A DNA stretch of 64,000 nucleotides from Thiobacillus sp. (GTDB lineage: Bacteria; Pseudomonadota; Gammaproteobacteria; Burkholderiales; Thiobacillaceae), in contig JACKLQ010000002.1 in NCBI GenBank assembly GCA_024235835.1, positions 806,001 to 870,000 on the forward strand. Reading direction: 5' to 3'. Both the position numbers and the translations under genes were made by a program. The notes under the pieces were generated by a model. That model did not search any database. It saw only the letters and a list, made by a program, of their open reading frames with translations, and was not told where the DNA came from. Positions 1 to 9,056 of the stretch are shown in pieces. Numbering within the stretch: position 1 is the stretch's first letter; every line of letters begins with the position of its first letter.

Positions 1-2946
1 CTTGGGCCGCACCCGCAGCACGGCGCCGTCGACGATGGCGTCCATGAGGTCGGCCCGGGTGTTGAAGCGTCCTGCCGCCTGGCGGGCCTTCACCGCCTGG
101 TCCAGGTAGATGAGCATGATGACGCCGAATTCCGCCGCCACGCCGGCCAGGGCGATGAAGCCCACGGCCACGGCCACGGACATGTTGTAGCCCAGCAGGT
201 AGAGCAGCCAGTAGCCGCCGATGAGGGCGAAGGGCAGGGTGGCCATGATGAGCAGGGGTTGCCACAGGTTGCGGAAGGTGAGGAACAGCAACAGGAAGAT
301 GATGCCCAGGGTGAGGGGTAGCACCAGCTTGAGCCGCGCTTCGGCCCGCTCCAGGTACTCGTACTGGCCGGACCAGGCGATGGAGTAGCCCGGGGGCAGG
401 GTGACCTGTTCGATCACGGCCTTCTGGGCGTCCTGCACGTAGCTGCCCAGGTCCCGGTCCTTGATGTCCACGTAGATCCAGCCATTGGGGCGGGCGTTCT
501 CGCTCTTCAGCATGGGGGGGCCGTCGCCGATGGACAGGCGCGCCACGGCGTTCAGGGGCACGCTGGCCCCCTGGGCGGTGAGCAGGGGCAGATTGCCCAG
601 GGCCTCCACGCTGTCCCGCAATTCCCGGGGGAAGCGGATCTGCACGGGATAGCGCTCCAGGCCTTCCACGGTCTCCGCCACCGTGGCACCGCCCACGGCC
701 ACGCTGATGAGTTCCTGCACGTCGGCGATGTTGAGGCCGTAGCGGGCCGCCGCCTCCCGGTCGATGTCCACGTTCAGGTAACGGCCCGCCGCCACCCGCT
801 CGGCGAAGGCGCTGGCGGTGCCGGGCACGGTCTTCAACGCCGTTTCAACCTCGGCGCCGATCTGCTCGATGACGGCCAGGTCCGGTCCGGCGATCTTCAC
901 CCCCACCGGGCTGCGGATGCCCGTGGCCAGCATGTCGATGCGGGTGCGGATGGGCTGCACCCACAGGTTGGCCAGGCCGGGAATGCGCACGTTGCGGTCC
1001 AGCTCCGCCATGATGCCCTGCAGGGTCATGCCCGGGCGCCATTCCGACGGGTCCTTGAGCTGGATGGTGGTCTCGATCATGGTCAGGGGCGCCGGGTCCG
1101 TGGCGGTGTCGGCGCGGCCGATCTTGCCGAACACGCTCTTCACCTCCGGCACGGTCCTGGTCATGCGGTCGGAAAGCTGGAGCAGTTCCGCCGCCTTGGA
1201 GGGCGACAGGCCCGGCAGGGTGGTGGGCATGGCCAGCAGGTCGCCTTCGTCCAGGGGCGGGATGAACTCCGAACCCACCTTGGAAAGTGGATACCAGGTG
1301 ATGGCCAGCACCACCGCCGCCGCCAGCAGGTTCAGCTTGGGGAAGCGCAGGGCCATGCCGATGAGGGGTCGGTACAGGGCGATGAGGAAGCGGTTGAGGG
1401 GGTTCCTGTGCTCGTCCGGCACCTTGCCGCGGATGAAGAAACCCATGAGCACGGGGATCAGGGTCACGGACAGGCCGGCGGCGGCAGCCATGGCGTAGGT
1501 CTTGGTGAAGGCCAGGGGGGCGAACAGCCGGCCTTCCTGGGCCTCCAGGGTGAACACCGGCAGGAAGCTCACGGTGATGATGAGCAGGCTGAAGAACAGG
1601 GCCGGCCCCACCTCGGCGGCGGCCTCGGCGGAGAGACGGAAATAGTCCTGGCCCGTAGGCTTTTCATCAGGATGGGCGTGGCGCCAGGCCTCCAGGTGCT
1701 TGTGGGCGTTCTCGATCATGACGATGGCGGCGTCCACCATGGCGCCGATGGCGATGGCGATGCCCCCCAGGGACATGATGTTGGCGTTGATGCCCTGGTG
1801 GCGCATGACGATGAAGGCGATGAGCACCCCCAGGGGCAGGGAGACGATGGCCACGAAGGCGGAGCGCAGGTGGAACAGGAAGGCCGCGCACACCAGGGCC
1901 ACGACGATGAATTCCTCCGCCAGCTTGTGGGTCAGGGTCTCCACCGAGCGCTTGATGAGGCCGGAGCGGTCGTAGGTGGGCACGATCTCCACCCCCTCGG
2001 GCAGGCTGGACTTCAGTTCCTCCAGCCGGGCCTTCACGGCGGCGATGGTGTCCAGGGCATTGGCGCCGGAACGCATGACGATGACGCCGCCCACCACTTC
2101 GCCTTCCCCGTCCAGCTCGGCGATGCCCCGGCGCATCTGGGGGCCGGTCTGGATGCGGGCCACGTCCCTGAGCAGGATGGGGGTACCATTGGGGCCCAGG
2201 CCCACGGGGATGGCCTGGAAGTCCGCCAGGGACTGGAGGTAGCCGCTGGCCCGCACCATGTATTCCGCCTCCCCCAGCTCCAGGATGGAGCCGCCGGCCT
2301 CCTGGTTGGCGCGGCGCACGGCGGCGACGATGCGGGCCAGGGGCACGTTGAGGGCCCGCATGCGCTCCGGGTCGATGAGGATCTGGTACTGCTTCACCAT
2401 GCCGCCGATGGTGGCCACCTCCGCCACGTTGGGCAGGCCCTGGAGCTCGAACTTGAGGAACCAGTCCTGGAGCCCGCGCAGCTGGGCCAGGTCGTGCCTG
2501 CCGGTCCTGTCGGTGAGGGCGTATTCGTAGATCCAGCCCACCCCCGTGGCGTCCGGGCCGATGGCCGGCTTGGCCGCCGCCGGCAGCTTGCCGGCCGCCG
2601 TGTTCAGGTATTCCAGCACCCGGGAACGGGCCCAGTAGAGGTCGGTGCCGTCCTCGAACAGGATGTAGACGTAGGAATCCCCGAACATGGAATAGCCACG
2701 CACCACCCGGGCGCCGGGCACGGCCATCATGGTGGTGGCCAGGGGGTAGGTGACCTGGTCTTCCACCACCTGGGGCGCCTGGCCCGGGAAGGGCGTGCGG
2801 ATGATGACCTGCACGTCGGACAGGTCGGGGATGGCGTCCAGGGGGGTCTTCAGCACGGAGACCACGCCCCAGGCCGTGGCCATGACCGTGGCCAGCAACA
2901 CCAGCAGCCGGTTGGCCACGGACCAGTGGATGAGTTTGGCGATCAT
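1..2946 (-). CDS. cusA: CusA/CzcA-family heavy-metal RND efflux pump, 3' end cut by window edge
   Basis: Inner-membrane proton-driven RND transporter that would move Cu(I)/Ag(I) out through CusB and CusC. Reading the minus strand from the ATG at 2946 gives MIAKLIHWSVANRLL, a typical N-terminal first transmembrane helix of this family. It continues in one open frame for about 980 residues to the window edge without a stop, so only the extreme C-terminus is missing. Recognisable segments include a periplasmic GWIYEYAL stretch, the TM4 region with GGIAIAIGAMVDAAIVMIENAH (the acidic residues typical of the proton relay) and SGQYEYLERA. It lies 10 bases after cusB in the order cusC-cusB-cusA. CusA rather than CzcA is inferred from the CusF-like domain on the neighbouring CusB; ion specificity is not proven by sequence. 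Confidence 0.93.
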   Translation of the reverse strand, partial: MIAKLIHWSVANRLLVLLATVMATAWGVVSVLKTPLDAIPDLSDVQVIIRTPFPGQAPQVVEDQVTYPLATTMMAVPGARVVRGYSMFGDSYVYILFEDGTDLYWARSRVLEYLNTAAGKLPAAAKPAIGPDATGVGWIYEYALTDRTGRHDLAQLRGLQDWFLKFELQGLPNVAEVATIGGMVKQYQILIDPERMRALNVPLARIVAAVRRANQEAGGSILELGEAEYMVRASGYLQSLADFQAIPVGLGPNGTPILLRDVARIQTGPQMRRGIAELDGEGEVVGGVIVMRSGANALDTIAAVKARLEELKSSLPEGVEIVPTYDRSGLIKRSVETLTHKLAEEFIVVALVCAAFLFHLRSAFVAIVSLPLGVLIAFIVMRHQGINANIMSLGGIAIAIGAMVDAAIVMIENAHKHLEAWRHAHPDEKPTGQDYFRLSAEAAAEVGPALFFSLLIITVSFLPVFTLEAQEGRLFAPLAFTKTYAMAAAAGLSVTLIPVLMGFFIRGKVPDEHRNPLNRFLIALYRPLIGMALRFPKLNLLAAAVVLAITWYPLSKVGSEFIPPLDEGDLLAMPTTLPGLSPSKAAELLQLSDRMTRTVPEVKSVFGKIGRADTATDPAPLTMIETTIQLKDPSEWRPGMTLQGIMAELDRNVRIPGLANLWVQPIRTRIDMLATGIRSPVGVKIAGPDLAVIEQIGAEVETALKTVPGTASAFAERVAAGRYLNVDIDREAAARYGLNIADVQELISVAVGGATVAETVEGLERYPVQIRFPRELRDSVEALGNLPLLTAQGASVPLNAVARLSIGDGPPMLKSENARPNGWIYVDIKDRDLGSYVQDAQKAVIEQVTLPPGYSIAWSGQYEYLERAEARLKLVLPLTLGIIFLLLFLTFRNLWQPLLIMATLPFALIGGYWLLYLLGYNMSVAVAVGFIALAGVAAEFGVIMLIYLDQAVKARQAAGRFNTRADLMDAIVDGAVLRVRPK

Positions 2947-2956
2947 GATGGTCCCC

Positions 2957-4501
2957 TCAGTGGCCGCTGTGGTTGCTATGGCTGCCGTGGTCCATGGGCT
3001 TGGCGGCGGGCTGGTCTATTGCCTTGCCCGCCGATTTGCCCACATCCCTGAGGCGGATGGCCGTCACCGGGAAGCCACCGTCCTCCTTCACCATGTCGAA
3101 CTCCACCTTGTCGCCGGCCTTCAGGCCTTGGAGGGCGGCCTTGTCCTTCACGTCGAATTCCATGGTCATGGAAGGCCAGTCCAGGCTGGGGATGGGGTCG
3201 TGCGCCATCTCCAGCTCGCCGGACTTGGCATCCACCTTGGTGATGACGCCGGTGCCCGTGTGGACGGCGCTGGAGAGGGGCTTGAGTTTCTCCAGGGCGC
3301 CCTTCAGGTTGGCCTCGGACTCGATGAGGAACTGGCCGGAGGTGACCACCTGCTCGCCGCCGGACAGGCCTTCCAGGATGGCGGTCCGGCCGTCACTGGA
3401 CATGCCGGTCGTGACCTCCACGGGTTGAAACTTTCCTTCGCCCGCGGACACCAGGACGATGCTGCGCTTGCCCGTGGTGATGACCGCCTCGCTGGGCACC
3501 AGCACGGCGTCCTCGCCCTTGCCGCCATAGAGGGTGACCTGGGCGAACATGCCGGGCTTGAGCTTCAGCCCCTTGTTGGCCAGGACGATGCGCACCGGGT
3601 GGGTGCGGGTGGCGGTGTTCACCGTGGGATAGAGGTAGTCCACCGTGCCTTCGAAGACCTCCCCCGGCAGGCTTTCCACGCTGATCTCCACGCTCTTGCC
3701 GGGGGTGATCCAGGCGGCCTGGCTTTCCATGACCTCCGCCGTGACCCAGACCCGGGACAGGTCGGTGATCTCCAGGATGGGCATGCCGGCGGTGACCTGG
3801 GCGCCTTCGTGCACGGCGATCTTTGTGACGATGCCGCCGGTGGGGGCGTAGTAGTTCACCCGGCGCAGGGGCTTGCCGTTCTTCTCCAGATTGGCGATCT
3901 GGCCTTGGGACAGACCCAGGAAGGCGAGCTTCTGCTTCGCGGCGGCAATCCAGCCCGCATCCTCCGGGTGCTTCAGGGCCAGGAGGAATTCCTCCTGGGC
4001 CGTGTACAGGTCCGGGCTGTAGACCTCGGCGATGAGCTGGCCACGTTTCACCGGGTCGTTCAGGGTGTGGACGTGGAGGCCCTCGATCCAGCCGTTCACC
4101 CGGGCCTGGAGGAACTGGACCCGGTTGTCGTCGGCCCGCACGTAGCCCACGGTGTCGATGCGCCGCCACAGGCGGCCCCGCTCCGCCTGGGCGGTGCGGA
4201 TGCCCAGGTTCTGCACCACCCGGGGGTCGATGCTGACCGTGCCGGCCTCGTCCTCGCCGGCGTACTTGGGTACCAGGTCCATGTCCATGAAGGGGGACTT
4301 GCCCGGCTTGTCGAAGTGCTGGTCCGGCACCATGGGGTCGTACCAGTAGAGGACCGCCTTTTCGCCCTGGGTGGCCGGCATGCCGTCCTGGGCCGTTTCC
4401 GTGGCCTTGGCGCCCTGATGCTTCAGGACGTACCAGGTGGCCCCCCCGCCCAGGGCCAGGCCGGCAATGAGGGCGGCGATCAGTTTCATGTTCGTGTTCA
4501 T
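2957..4501 (-). CDS. cusB: CusB membrane-fusion protein with fused C-terminal CusF-like domain
   Basis: Periplasmic adaptor of the CusCBA copper/silver efflux complex. The ATG at 4501 (MNTNMKLIAAL) gives 514 residues with an N-terminal membrane anchor. The open frame continues upstream but would overlap cusC. A heavy-metal-binding segment around residues 50-80 (YWYDPMVPDQHFDKPGKSPF, then MDMDLVPKY) precedes the barrel-sandwich and hairpin regions. From about residue 414 a second module resembles the copper chaperone CusF, with His434 and the WPSMTMEF motif (Trp442, Met445, Met447) matching the His/Trp/Met ligand set of that family. The tail is His-rich (MDHGSHSNHSGH). Fusing the chaperone to the adaptor would deliver metal directly to the pump; that is inference from domain order. 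Confidence 0.95.
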   Translation of the reverse strand: MNTNMKLIAALIAGLALGGGATWYVLKHQGAKATETAQDGMPATQGEKAVLYWYDPMVPDQHFDKPGKSPFMDMDLVPKYAGEDEAGTVSIDPRVVQNLGIRTAQAERGRLWRRIDTVGYVRADDNRVQFLQARVNGWIEGLHVHTLNDPVKRGQLIAEVYSPDLYTAQEEFLLALKHPEDAGWIAAAKQKLAFLGLSQGQIANLEKNGKPLRRVNYYAPTGGIVTKIAVHEGAQVTAGMPILEITDLSRVWVTAEVMESQAAWITPGKSVEISVESLPGEVFEGTVDYLYPTVNTATRTHPVRIVLANKGLKLKPGMFAQVTLYGGKGEDAVLVPSEAVITTGKRSIVLVSAGEGKFQPVEVTTGMSSDGRTAILEGLSGGEQVVTSGQFLIESEANLKGALEKLKPLSSAVHTGTGVITKVDAKSGELEMAHDPIPSLDWPSMTMEFDVKDKAALQGLKAGDKVEFDMVKEDGGFPVTAIRLRDVGKSAGKAIDQPAAKPMDHGSHSNHSGH

Positions 4502-4511
4502 GGTGTTCTCC

Positions 4512-5762
4512 TCATTGCGCCGTGAAATAGCCGATCCGCACCTGGGCCCGGGCCCGGGCCACCTGCTGGGCCAACCATTGCAAACGGGCCTCGGTCTCGG
4601 CGCGGCGGGCCTCCAGGACGCGGGCGTAGCTGGCCCGGTCGCTGCCGTAGGCGGCCAGGGCGCTTTCCGCACGGCGGGCAGCCAGGGGCAGGATGTCCTG
4701 CTCGAAGCGCTTGATACGGGCGTCCGCCGCCTGCCAGTCGGCATAGGCGGCTTCCAGTTCGGCCTTCAGGGCCAGGTGCCGGTCGGCACGCATCTGCGCG
4801 GCCCGTTCCACGCTGGCGAGGCGGGCGGCCAGGCGCTTGTCCTGGCGGTTCTTGGGGAACAGGGGCAGGTCCACGCCCACCACCACGGAGACGAAATCCG
4901 GCCGGTCGCCGCCCCGCAGGCCGTAGCTCAGGTCCACGGACCAGTCGGGCTTGTAGCCCTCCCGGGCCAGGTTGACGTCGGCCTGGGCCACGCTGACGGC
5001 CTCGTTGAGGACGGTGAGTTCCGGGTGTTGCTCCAGTTGCTCGATGACCGTGGTCAAAGGGGGAGGTGGGCTGGCTGGCGGCAGGGCCTCCAGGGGCCTC
5101 GCCGCGTCACGGCCTACCCAGCGGGCCAGTCCGGCCTGGGCCTTGGCCTGCTGCCTTTGCAGTTCCGAGAGGCGGTCCCGGGTGGTTTCCAGCATGCCCC
5201 GCAGGGCCAGGGTTTCCTCCTGGGTGAGCTTGCCGGTCTTGTAGGCCACCTCGCTCCATTCCACCTGGCGCTGGTACTCGGCCTCCACCTGTTTCACCAG
5301 GCCCTGGGCCACGCTGGGAAAGTACACATCCAGCCAGGCCACCTGGGCGTCCCGGGCGATGCGCCGGGCAGTGGCGGACAGGGCCTGGTTGCCCTGGGCC
5401 GCTTCCCGTTCCACCCGGGCTGTGGACAGCCGGCGCTTGTCGCCGCCGGGGATGAGCTGGCTGACGCCGATGACGGCCTGGGTCATGGGTTCCTGGGCGA
5501 AGTCGAAGGTGTCCAGGGGCAGGCTCACCACGCCCACACGCAGCTTGGGGTCGGGCAGTTCACCCGCCGCCGGCGCGCTCTCGTTCAGGGCGGATACGGC
5601 CGCCTCCTGGGCCAGCAGCTGGGGCTGCTGCCGGACGGCCAGGGCAGCGGCCTCATCCAGGCCGAGATGGGAGGTGTCCGCCAGGCTGGCGCCGGACAGG
5701 GCGGAAAGCCCAATGAGGGCGATCCGAGGCAGCACGCCTCGGCAATGGAAATGACGGTTCAT
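4512..5762 (-). CDS. cusC: TolC-family outer-membrane efflux channel (CusC-like)
   Basis: Outer-membrane exit duct of the CusCBA tripartite pump. The 416-residue protein starts with a signal peptide (MNRHFHCRG...LSGASLAD) and has the two long helical repeats of the TolC/OEP family, rich in Ala, Arg, Glu and Gln, with a conserved turn around VGVVSLPLDTFDFAQEPM. No lipobox cysteine is visible, so unlike E. coli CusC it is probably not lipidated. It ends 10 bases before cusB and shares its direction, supporting one transcript. Substrate is inferred from the neighbours. Confidence 0.9.
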   Translation of the reverse strand: MNRHFHCRGVLPRIALIGLSALSGASLADTSHLGLDEAAALAVRQQPQLLAQEAAVSALNESAPAAGELPDPKLRVGVVSLPLDTFDFAQEPMTQAVIGVSQLIPGGDKRRLSTARVEREAAQGNQALSATARRIARDAQVAWLDVYFPSVAQGLVKQVEAEYQRQVEWSEVAYKTGKLTQEETLALRGMLETTRDRLSELQRQQAKAQAGLARWVGRDAARPLEALPPASPPPPLTTVIEQLEQHPELTVLNEAVSVAQADVNLAREGYKPDWSVDLSYGLRGGDRPDFVSVVVGVDLPLFPKNRQDKRLAARLASVERAAQMRADRHLALKAELEAAYADWQAADARIKRFEQDILPLAARRAESALAAYGSDRASYARVLEARRAETEARLQWLAQQVARARAQVRIGYFTAQ

Positions 5763-5822
5763 GGAACGCTCCGCGCAATGTGGCTGCCAGGCAGCCGGAA
5801 TGACCCAGAAAGAACGAGTGGG

Positions 5823-6146
5823 TCAGGCGCGCGGAGGGGGGGTGTCTGGGACGACGGACTGCTGGAGGGTGAGTTGCCGCACGGTCTGGGGATGGTCCGA
5901 CGGCATGATGGGGTGGGCAACGACAGGCAATTCCGCCGGCAGGGCGGTGGCCATGGCGCAGTGGCAATGGGCAGCACCACAGCACTTGTCGGCGGACTGC
6001 TGGGAATCCTGGCTGGGTGCGTGGCAGGGCGGCACGTCTTCCTGGGGGGCGCTCATGGCCGCCATGTCCAGGGCGTTGGCCACGGGGGTGAACCCCAGGC
6101 CGAATGCCAGGACGCAGCGAAACAGGATGGCCAGGAATGTTTGCAT
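5823..6146 (-). CDS. CopL-like small secreted Cys/His/Met-rich protein
   Basis: A 107-residue protein with an N-terminal hydrophobic signal (MQTFLAILFRCVLAFGLGF) followed by a short metal-binding-like region with DMAAMSAP, PPCHAPSQ and DKCCGAAHCHCAM. The clustered Cys, His and Met residues and the position just upstream of a copper efflux operon resemble the CopL family, small proteins needed for copper-dependent expression of cop genes in Xanthomonas and relatives. The homology call is from memory of the family pattern, not a search. It starts 11 bases after the response regulator gene and is followed by cusC, so it probably belongs to the same transcript. Confidence 0.7.
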   Translation of the reverse strand: MQTFLAILFRCVLAFGLGFTPVANALDMAAMSAPQEDVPPCHAPSQDSQQSADKCCGAAHCHCAMATALPAELPVVAHPIMPSDHPQTVRQLTLQQSVVPDTPPPRA

Positions 6147-6157
6147 GGACGCGCAGG

Positions 6158-6790
6158 TCAGATCCGCTTGGTCTTCTTCAAGTGTTGCAGCACCAGGGTT
6201 GCGACCTGTACCCGGTTGTGGAAGTTCAGTTTCTGCATGATGTTGGCCAGGTGGTTGCGCACTGTGTTGTCGGACAGGTTGAGCTTGGCGCCGATAACCT
6301 TGTTGCTGTAGCCCTGGGCCACGTATTCCGCGATTTCCAACTCACGCACCGAAAGCTTGGCCAGGGGGTCCTCGCCGGTGCTGCGGGTGAGTTTCTGCAC
6401 CACCTGGGGCGGGAAGGCACCGGCGTCCTGGAGCACGATGCCAATGGCATGGGTGATCTGTTCGGTGTCGGAGGACTTGAGCAGGTAGCCGTCCACACCG
6501 GCGTCGATGGCGGCGCGAATCTCCTCGTCCCCGTCTTCCACGGTAAGGATGATGACCTTCATGCCGGCCGCCTTCAGTTCGGGCATGACTTCCAGACCGT
6601 CGCCGTCAGGCAGGCTACGGTCCAGGATGGCCACGTCCGCCTTGCCACCGGCCGTCAGCCACGTGCGGGTGGAGGCCAGATTTTCGCATTCGCCAGCCAC
6701 GATAAAGCCTTCTTCGTTTTCGATGGAACGGCGCACGCCCAGGCGCAGGAGGGGGTGGTCATCCACCAGCAGCACACGGATGGCGGTCAT
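6158..6790 (-). CDS. NarL/FixJ-type response regulator
   Basis: Two-component transcription regulator of 210 residues. The receiver domain has the acidic pair Asp10/Asp11 (LLVDDHPLLRLGV), phospho-acceptor Asp57 (ILDRSLPDGDG) and the conserved Lys in GYLLKSSD. A LuxR-type helix-turn-helix follows (LSVRELEIAEYVAQGYSNKVIG, then LSDNTVRNHLANIMQKL). No histidine kinase gene is nearby. Placement directly in front of the copL-like gene and cusCBA suggests it controls metal efflux. That would be unusual, because cus operons are normally run by OmpR-type CusR. A purine-rich GAGGAG lies about 12 bases upstream of the ATG. Confidence 0.9.
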   Translation of the reverse strand: MTAIRVLLVDDHPLLRLGVRRSIENEEGFIVAGECENLASTRTWLTAGGKADVAILDRSLPDGDGLEVMPELKAAGMKVIILTVEDGDEEIRAAIDAGVDGYLLKSSDTEQITHAIGIVLQDAGAFPPQVVQKLTRSTGEDPLAKLSVRELEIAEYVAQGYSNKVIGAKLNLSDNTVRNHLANIMQKLNFHNRVQVATLVLQHLKKTKRI

Positions 6791-6850
6791 GGTCAGGCGG
6801 TCTCCTCTAGTATTTTTGGCATATTAACGGAAGGCGCCGATTCTTGGGCC

Positions 6851-7408
6851 TTATTCCAGGTCGGCGTAATCGATGGCGACGATTTCCAATTCCCTGGTGC
6901 CGCCAGGGGCCTGGAAGCGGACCGTGTCGCCCAGGCGGGATTTGGTCAGGGCCCGTGCCAGGGGCGAGATCCAGGAGATGCGGCCTCGGCCGGGGTCGGC
7001 TTCGTCCATGCCCACGATGCTGTAGGAGGCCTCGATGCCCTCTGCGTCAATGATGGTGACGGTGGCGCCAAAGAATACGCGGTCCGTGTTCTCCTGCTGG
7101 CGGGGGTCCACCACCACACTGTTTTCCAGGCGCTTGGTGAGGAAGCGGATGCGCCGGTCGATTTCCCGCAGGCGCTTCTTGCCGTAGATGTAGTCGCCGT
7201 TTTCGGAGCGGTCGCCGTTGCCCGCTGCCCAGGACACGACGTTGACCACCTCGGGACGTTCCGTCTTGACCAGGTGAAGCAGTTCCGCGTGCATGCGGGC
7301 ATGACCCCCGGGGGTCATGTAGTTTTTTGTGCCCGCGGGAAGCGGGGGCATGCCCGCCTCTTCGTCATCTTCCTCCGGGGTATCTTCCCGAATGAAGGCC
7401 TTGTTCAT
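6851..7408 (-). CDS. greB: Transcription elongation factor GreB
   Basis: Rescues backtracked RNA polymerase by stimulating transcript cleavage. The protein has the N-terminal coiled-coil (YMTPGGHARMHAELLHLVK...), the NGDRSENGDYIYGKKRLREIDRRI tip region with the acidic residues that reach the polymerase active site, and the C-terminal FKBP-like domain (SWISPLARALTKSRLGDTV). The EDDEEAG stretch near the N-terminus and the YGKKRLREIDRRI segment favour GreB over GreA. The ATG at 7408 is chosen; its A is shared with the TGA stop of mlaA (TGATG), so the two are translationally coupled. An in-frame TTG one codon upstream is less likely. Confidence 0.95.
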   Translation of the reverse strand: MNKAFIREDTPEEDDEEAGMPPLPAGTKNYMTPGGHARMHAELLHLVKTERPEVVNVVSWAAGNGDRSENGDYIYGKKRLREIDRRIRFLTKRLENSVVVDPRQQENTDRVFFGATVTIIDAEGIEASYSIVGMDEADPGRGRISWISPLARALTKSRLGDTVRFQAPGGTRELEIVAIDYADLE

Positions 7409-8103
7409 CAATATTTATCTTCGGGGGGCTTGCCGTCGTGGACCAGGCTCCTGCGGCGCTCCAGGTAGAAGTCACGCATGAATTCGTAGCCGTCCAGAGC
7501 GGCTCTGTCCACGGCGTCCTTGGCCTCCAACAAGTCGGTGCGGCGACTCACGACACGCAGGGCCAGGGCGGGGTTGCGGGTGGGTACGTGATTATGGAGT
7601 CGGACCAGGTCTGTGTACTCCGTGTCCAACACATAGCCCACGGTGTCGCGGAAGTCGCTGGGGCCTATGAAAGGCAATACCAGGTAGGGACCAGTGCCGA
7701 TGCCCCATCGACCCAGGGTCTGGCCGAAGTCTTCTTCGTGCTTGCGCAGCCCCATTTCCGAGGCGACGTCCAGTAGGCCAAAGAAGCCCAGGGTGCTGTT
7801 GAAGGCAATGCGCAGGAAGTCGGAAGCGCCCTGTTCCAGTTTCAGTTGGAGTATGTCGTTGGCCAGGACTGTGACATCGTTCAGGTTGGAGAAGAAGTTC
7901 CTTACGCCAGTTTTTACGGGGCCTGGCATCACAACGTCATAGCCCTGGGCCACGGGCTTGATCACCGCCTTGTCGACGGTTTCGTTGAAACTGTGTATGC
8001 CACGGTTCATGGGCTCCAGCGGATCGTTGGGGTCACCATGGGTAGCGCAGCCATTCAGGCCCAGGGCCAAGGCTGCGGCGAGTAGTGTGAATTGTTGTTT
8101 CAT
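7408..8103 (-). CDS. mlaA: MlaA/VacJ outer-membrane lipoprotein of phospholipid transport
   Basis: Lipoprotein of the Mla system, which removes mislocalised phospholipids from the outer leaflet of the outer membrane. The 231-residue protein begins with a lipoprotein signal whose lipobox is LNGC (Cys near residue 19), followed by the family signatures DPLEPMNRGIHSFN, NFFSNLNDV, LRIAFNSTLGFFGLLDVA, EDFGQTLGRWGIGTGPYLVLP and GPSDFRDTVG. Length and order are as in typical MlaA. The rest of the mla operon (mlaFEDCB) is not in this window. It overlaps greB by one base. Confidence 0.96.
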   Translation of the reverse strand: MKQQFTLLAAALALGLNGCATHGDPNDPLEPMNRGIHSFNETVDKAVIKPVAQGYDVVMPGPVKTGVRNFFSNLNDVTVLANDILQLKLEQGASDFLRIAFNSTLGFFGLLDVASEMGLRKHEEDFGQTLGRWGIGTGPYLVLPFIGPSDFRDTVGYVLDTEYTDLVRLHNHVPTRNPALALRVVSRRTDLLEAKDAVDRAALDGYEFMRDFYLERRRSLVHDGKPPEDKY

Positions 8104-8302
8104 GATGCCATGGACAAGGGGTCGGTTTTTTATTATCGGCTGTCTGCTAGTTTACTTGAGTCTGGGCTTGTTGATACCTATGGGGAGTGGGGTGCTCCTG
8201 TTGTTCAAGCTTGGAAATTGGCTGCCCTTGGTGAGCTTGTGGTTGCTGATGCCAGGTTTGGCGCAGACAATGGTCCCATGTGTATATATGCAAGGACTGG
8301 TC

Positions 8303-8587
8303 ATGAGCGACATGGATTTGAGCAAGGAACAGCAAATCATGCGGGCAATGCGCAAGACGCTGACTTCCATCGTGCGGGATACGGCCCCCAGGGACGGAAA
8401 TCCCAGTCCCCTTTCCCCGGATACCGTGGAAAACATCCGCATGTGCCTGGGATTAATCTCGGCCCGTGAAGCGGAACTGGCCGAGGCGCTTGGGCTTTCC
8501 CGGAACGAGCGTCCCCACTACACGGATGAAACACCCAGTTCCCAGCCGATCCAGTTCAACCCGTCCTCGGGAACAAAGCTGAACTGA
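8303..8587 (+). CDS. Small conserved-looking protein, unidentified
   Basis: A 94-residue soluble protein beginning MSDMDLSKEQQIMRAMRKTL. It is mostly helical and charged, with a central PLSPDTVENIRMCLGLISAREAELAEALGL stretch and a polar tail. The start at 8303 is supported by AAGGA six bases upstream. The frame is open further upstream and would add a hydrophobic leader, but that would run into the mlaA start and uses no better ribosome site. Similar short proteins are present in many betaproteobacteria and some carry a ScpA-like name in annotations; I do not consider that function established. It is divergent from mlaA across about 200 bases. Confidence 0.7.
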   Translation: MSDMDLSKEQQIMRAMRKTLTSIVRDTAPRDGNPSPLSPDTVENIRMCLGLISAREAELAEALGLSRNERPHYTDETPSSQPIQFNPSSGTKLN

Positions 8588-8600
8588 GGATTGTGCCGCC

Positions 8601-8852
8601 ATGGCGGAAGCCATCGCCAGCTTGATCTCGGATACCGAGTCCACCGTTGTCCGGACAAGGCATGTGGTGATCTATGCGCCCAAGCGAGGGCGCAAGCGTT
8701 TCCCGGAAGGGTGCGTGACCGTGCATGCCAGTGAAGAAGAGGCACGCGCTGCAGCCAGGCCCCATGATGGTTATTGTGCGGCCGTGGCCTCGGGGCCTTC
8801 CCGTTCTTCCGAGGGCTACAAGCTCTATTACCTGGTGCGTTGGCTGGACTGA
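8601..8852 (+). CDS. Small hypothetical protein, unidentified
   Basis: An 83-residue protein (MAEAIASLISDTESTVVRTR...YYLVRWLD) starting 13 bases after the preceding small gene. It is rich in Arg and Ala, has no signal peptide or membrane segment, and contains a GYCAAVASGPSRSSEGYKLYYLVRW ending that looks like a beta-strand-rich core. I do not recognise a family. Same direction, tight spacing and coding-like third-position GC support a real gene, but confidence is moderate because of its size. Confidence 0.55.
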   Translation: MAEAIASLISDTESTVVRTRHVVIYAPKRGRKRFPEGCVTVHASEEEARAAARPHDGYCAAVASGPSRSSEGYKLYYLVRWLD

Positions 8853-9056
8853 GACTGTGGGTTGCGGCCAAGAGAAGTCTTTGGCCATTGCCCAAGAAGC
8901 GTTGCAGGTGTCTGGTCCCGAGAATACAAGCTAAACCTCGCAGGGAGATGGCGGCGACCCCAATACAGGGCTGAGTCAGCCTGTTTATGCCTTGAGGGCG
9001 TCAGCCGGGTGTTGTCTCAATTAAAGATTCTTCTTAAAAATCCGTAAAAGGCCCTG

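Noticed and set aside
1408..3051. Long plus-strand open frame opposite cusA and the end of cusB
   Set aside because: Composition is His/Gly/Gln-rich with no motif, and the opposite strand encodes a clear RND pump. It is an antisense frame caused by high GC at third positions.
8102..8302. Hydrophobic N-terminal extension of the small gene at 8303
   Set aside because: The extension would start at the mlaA start codon, lacks a ribosome site, and the internal ATG has AAGGA at good spacing.
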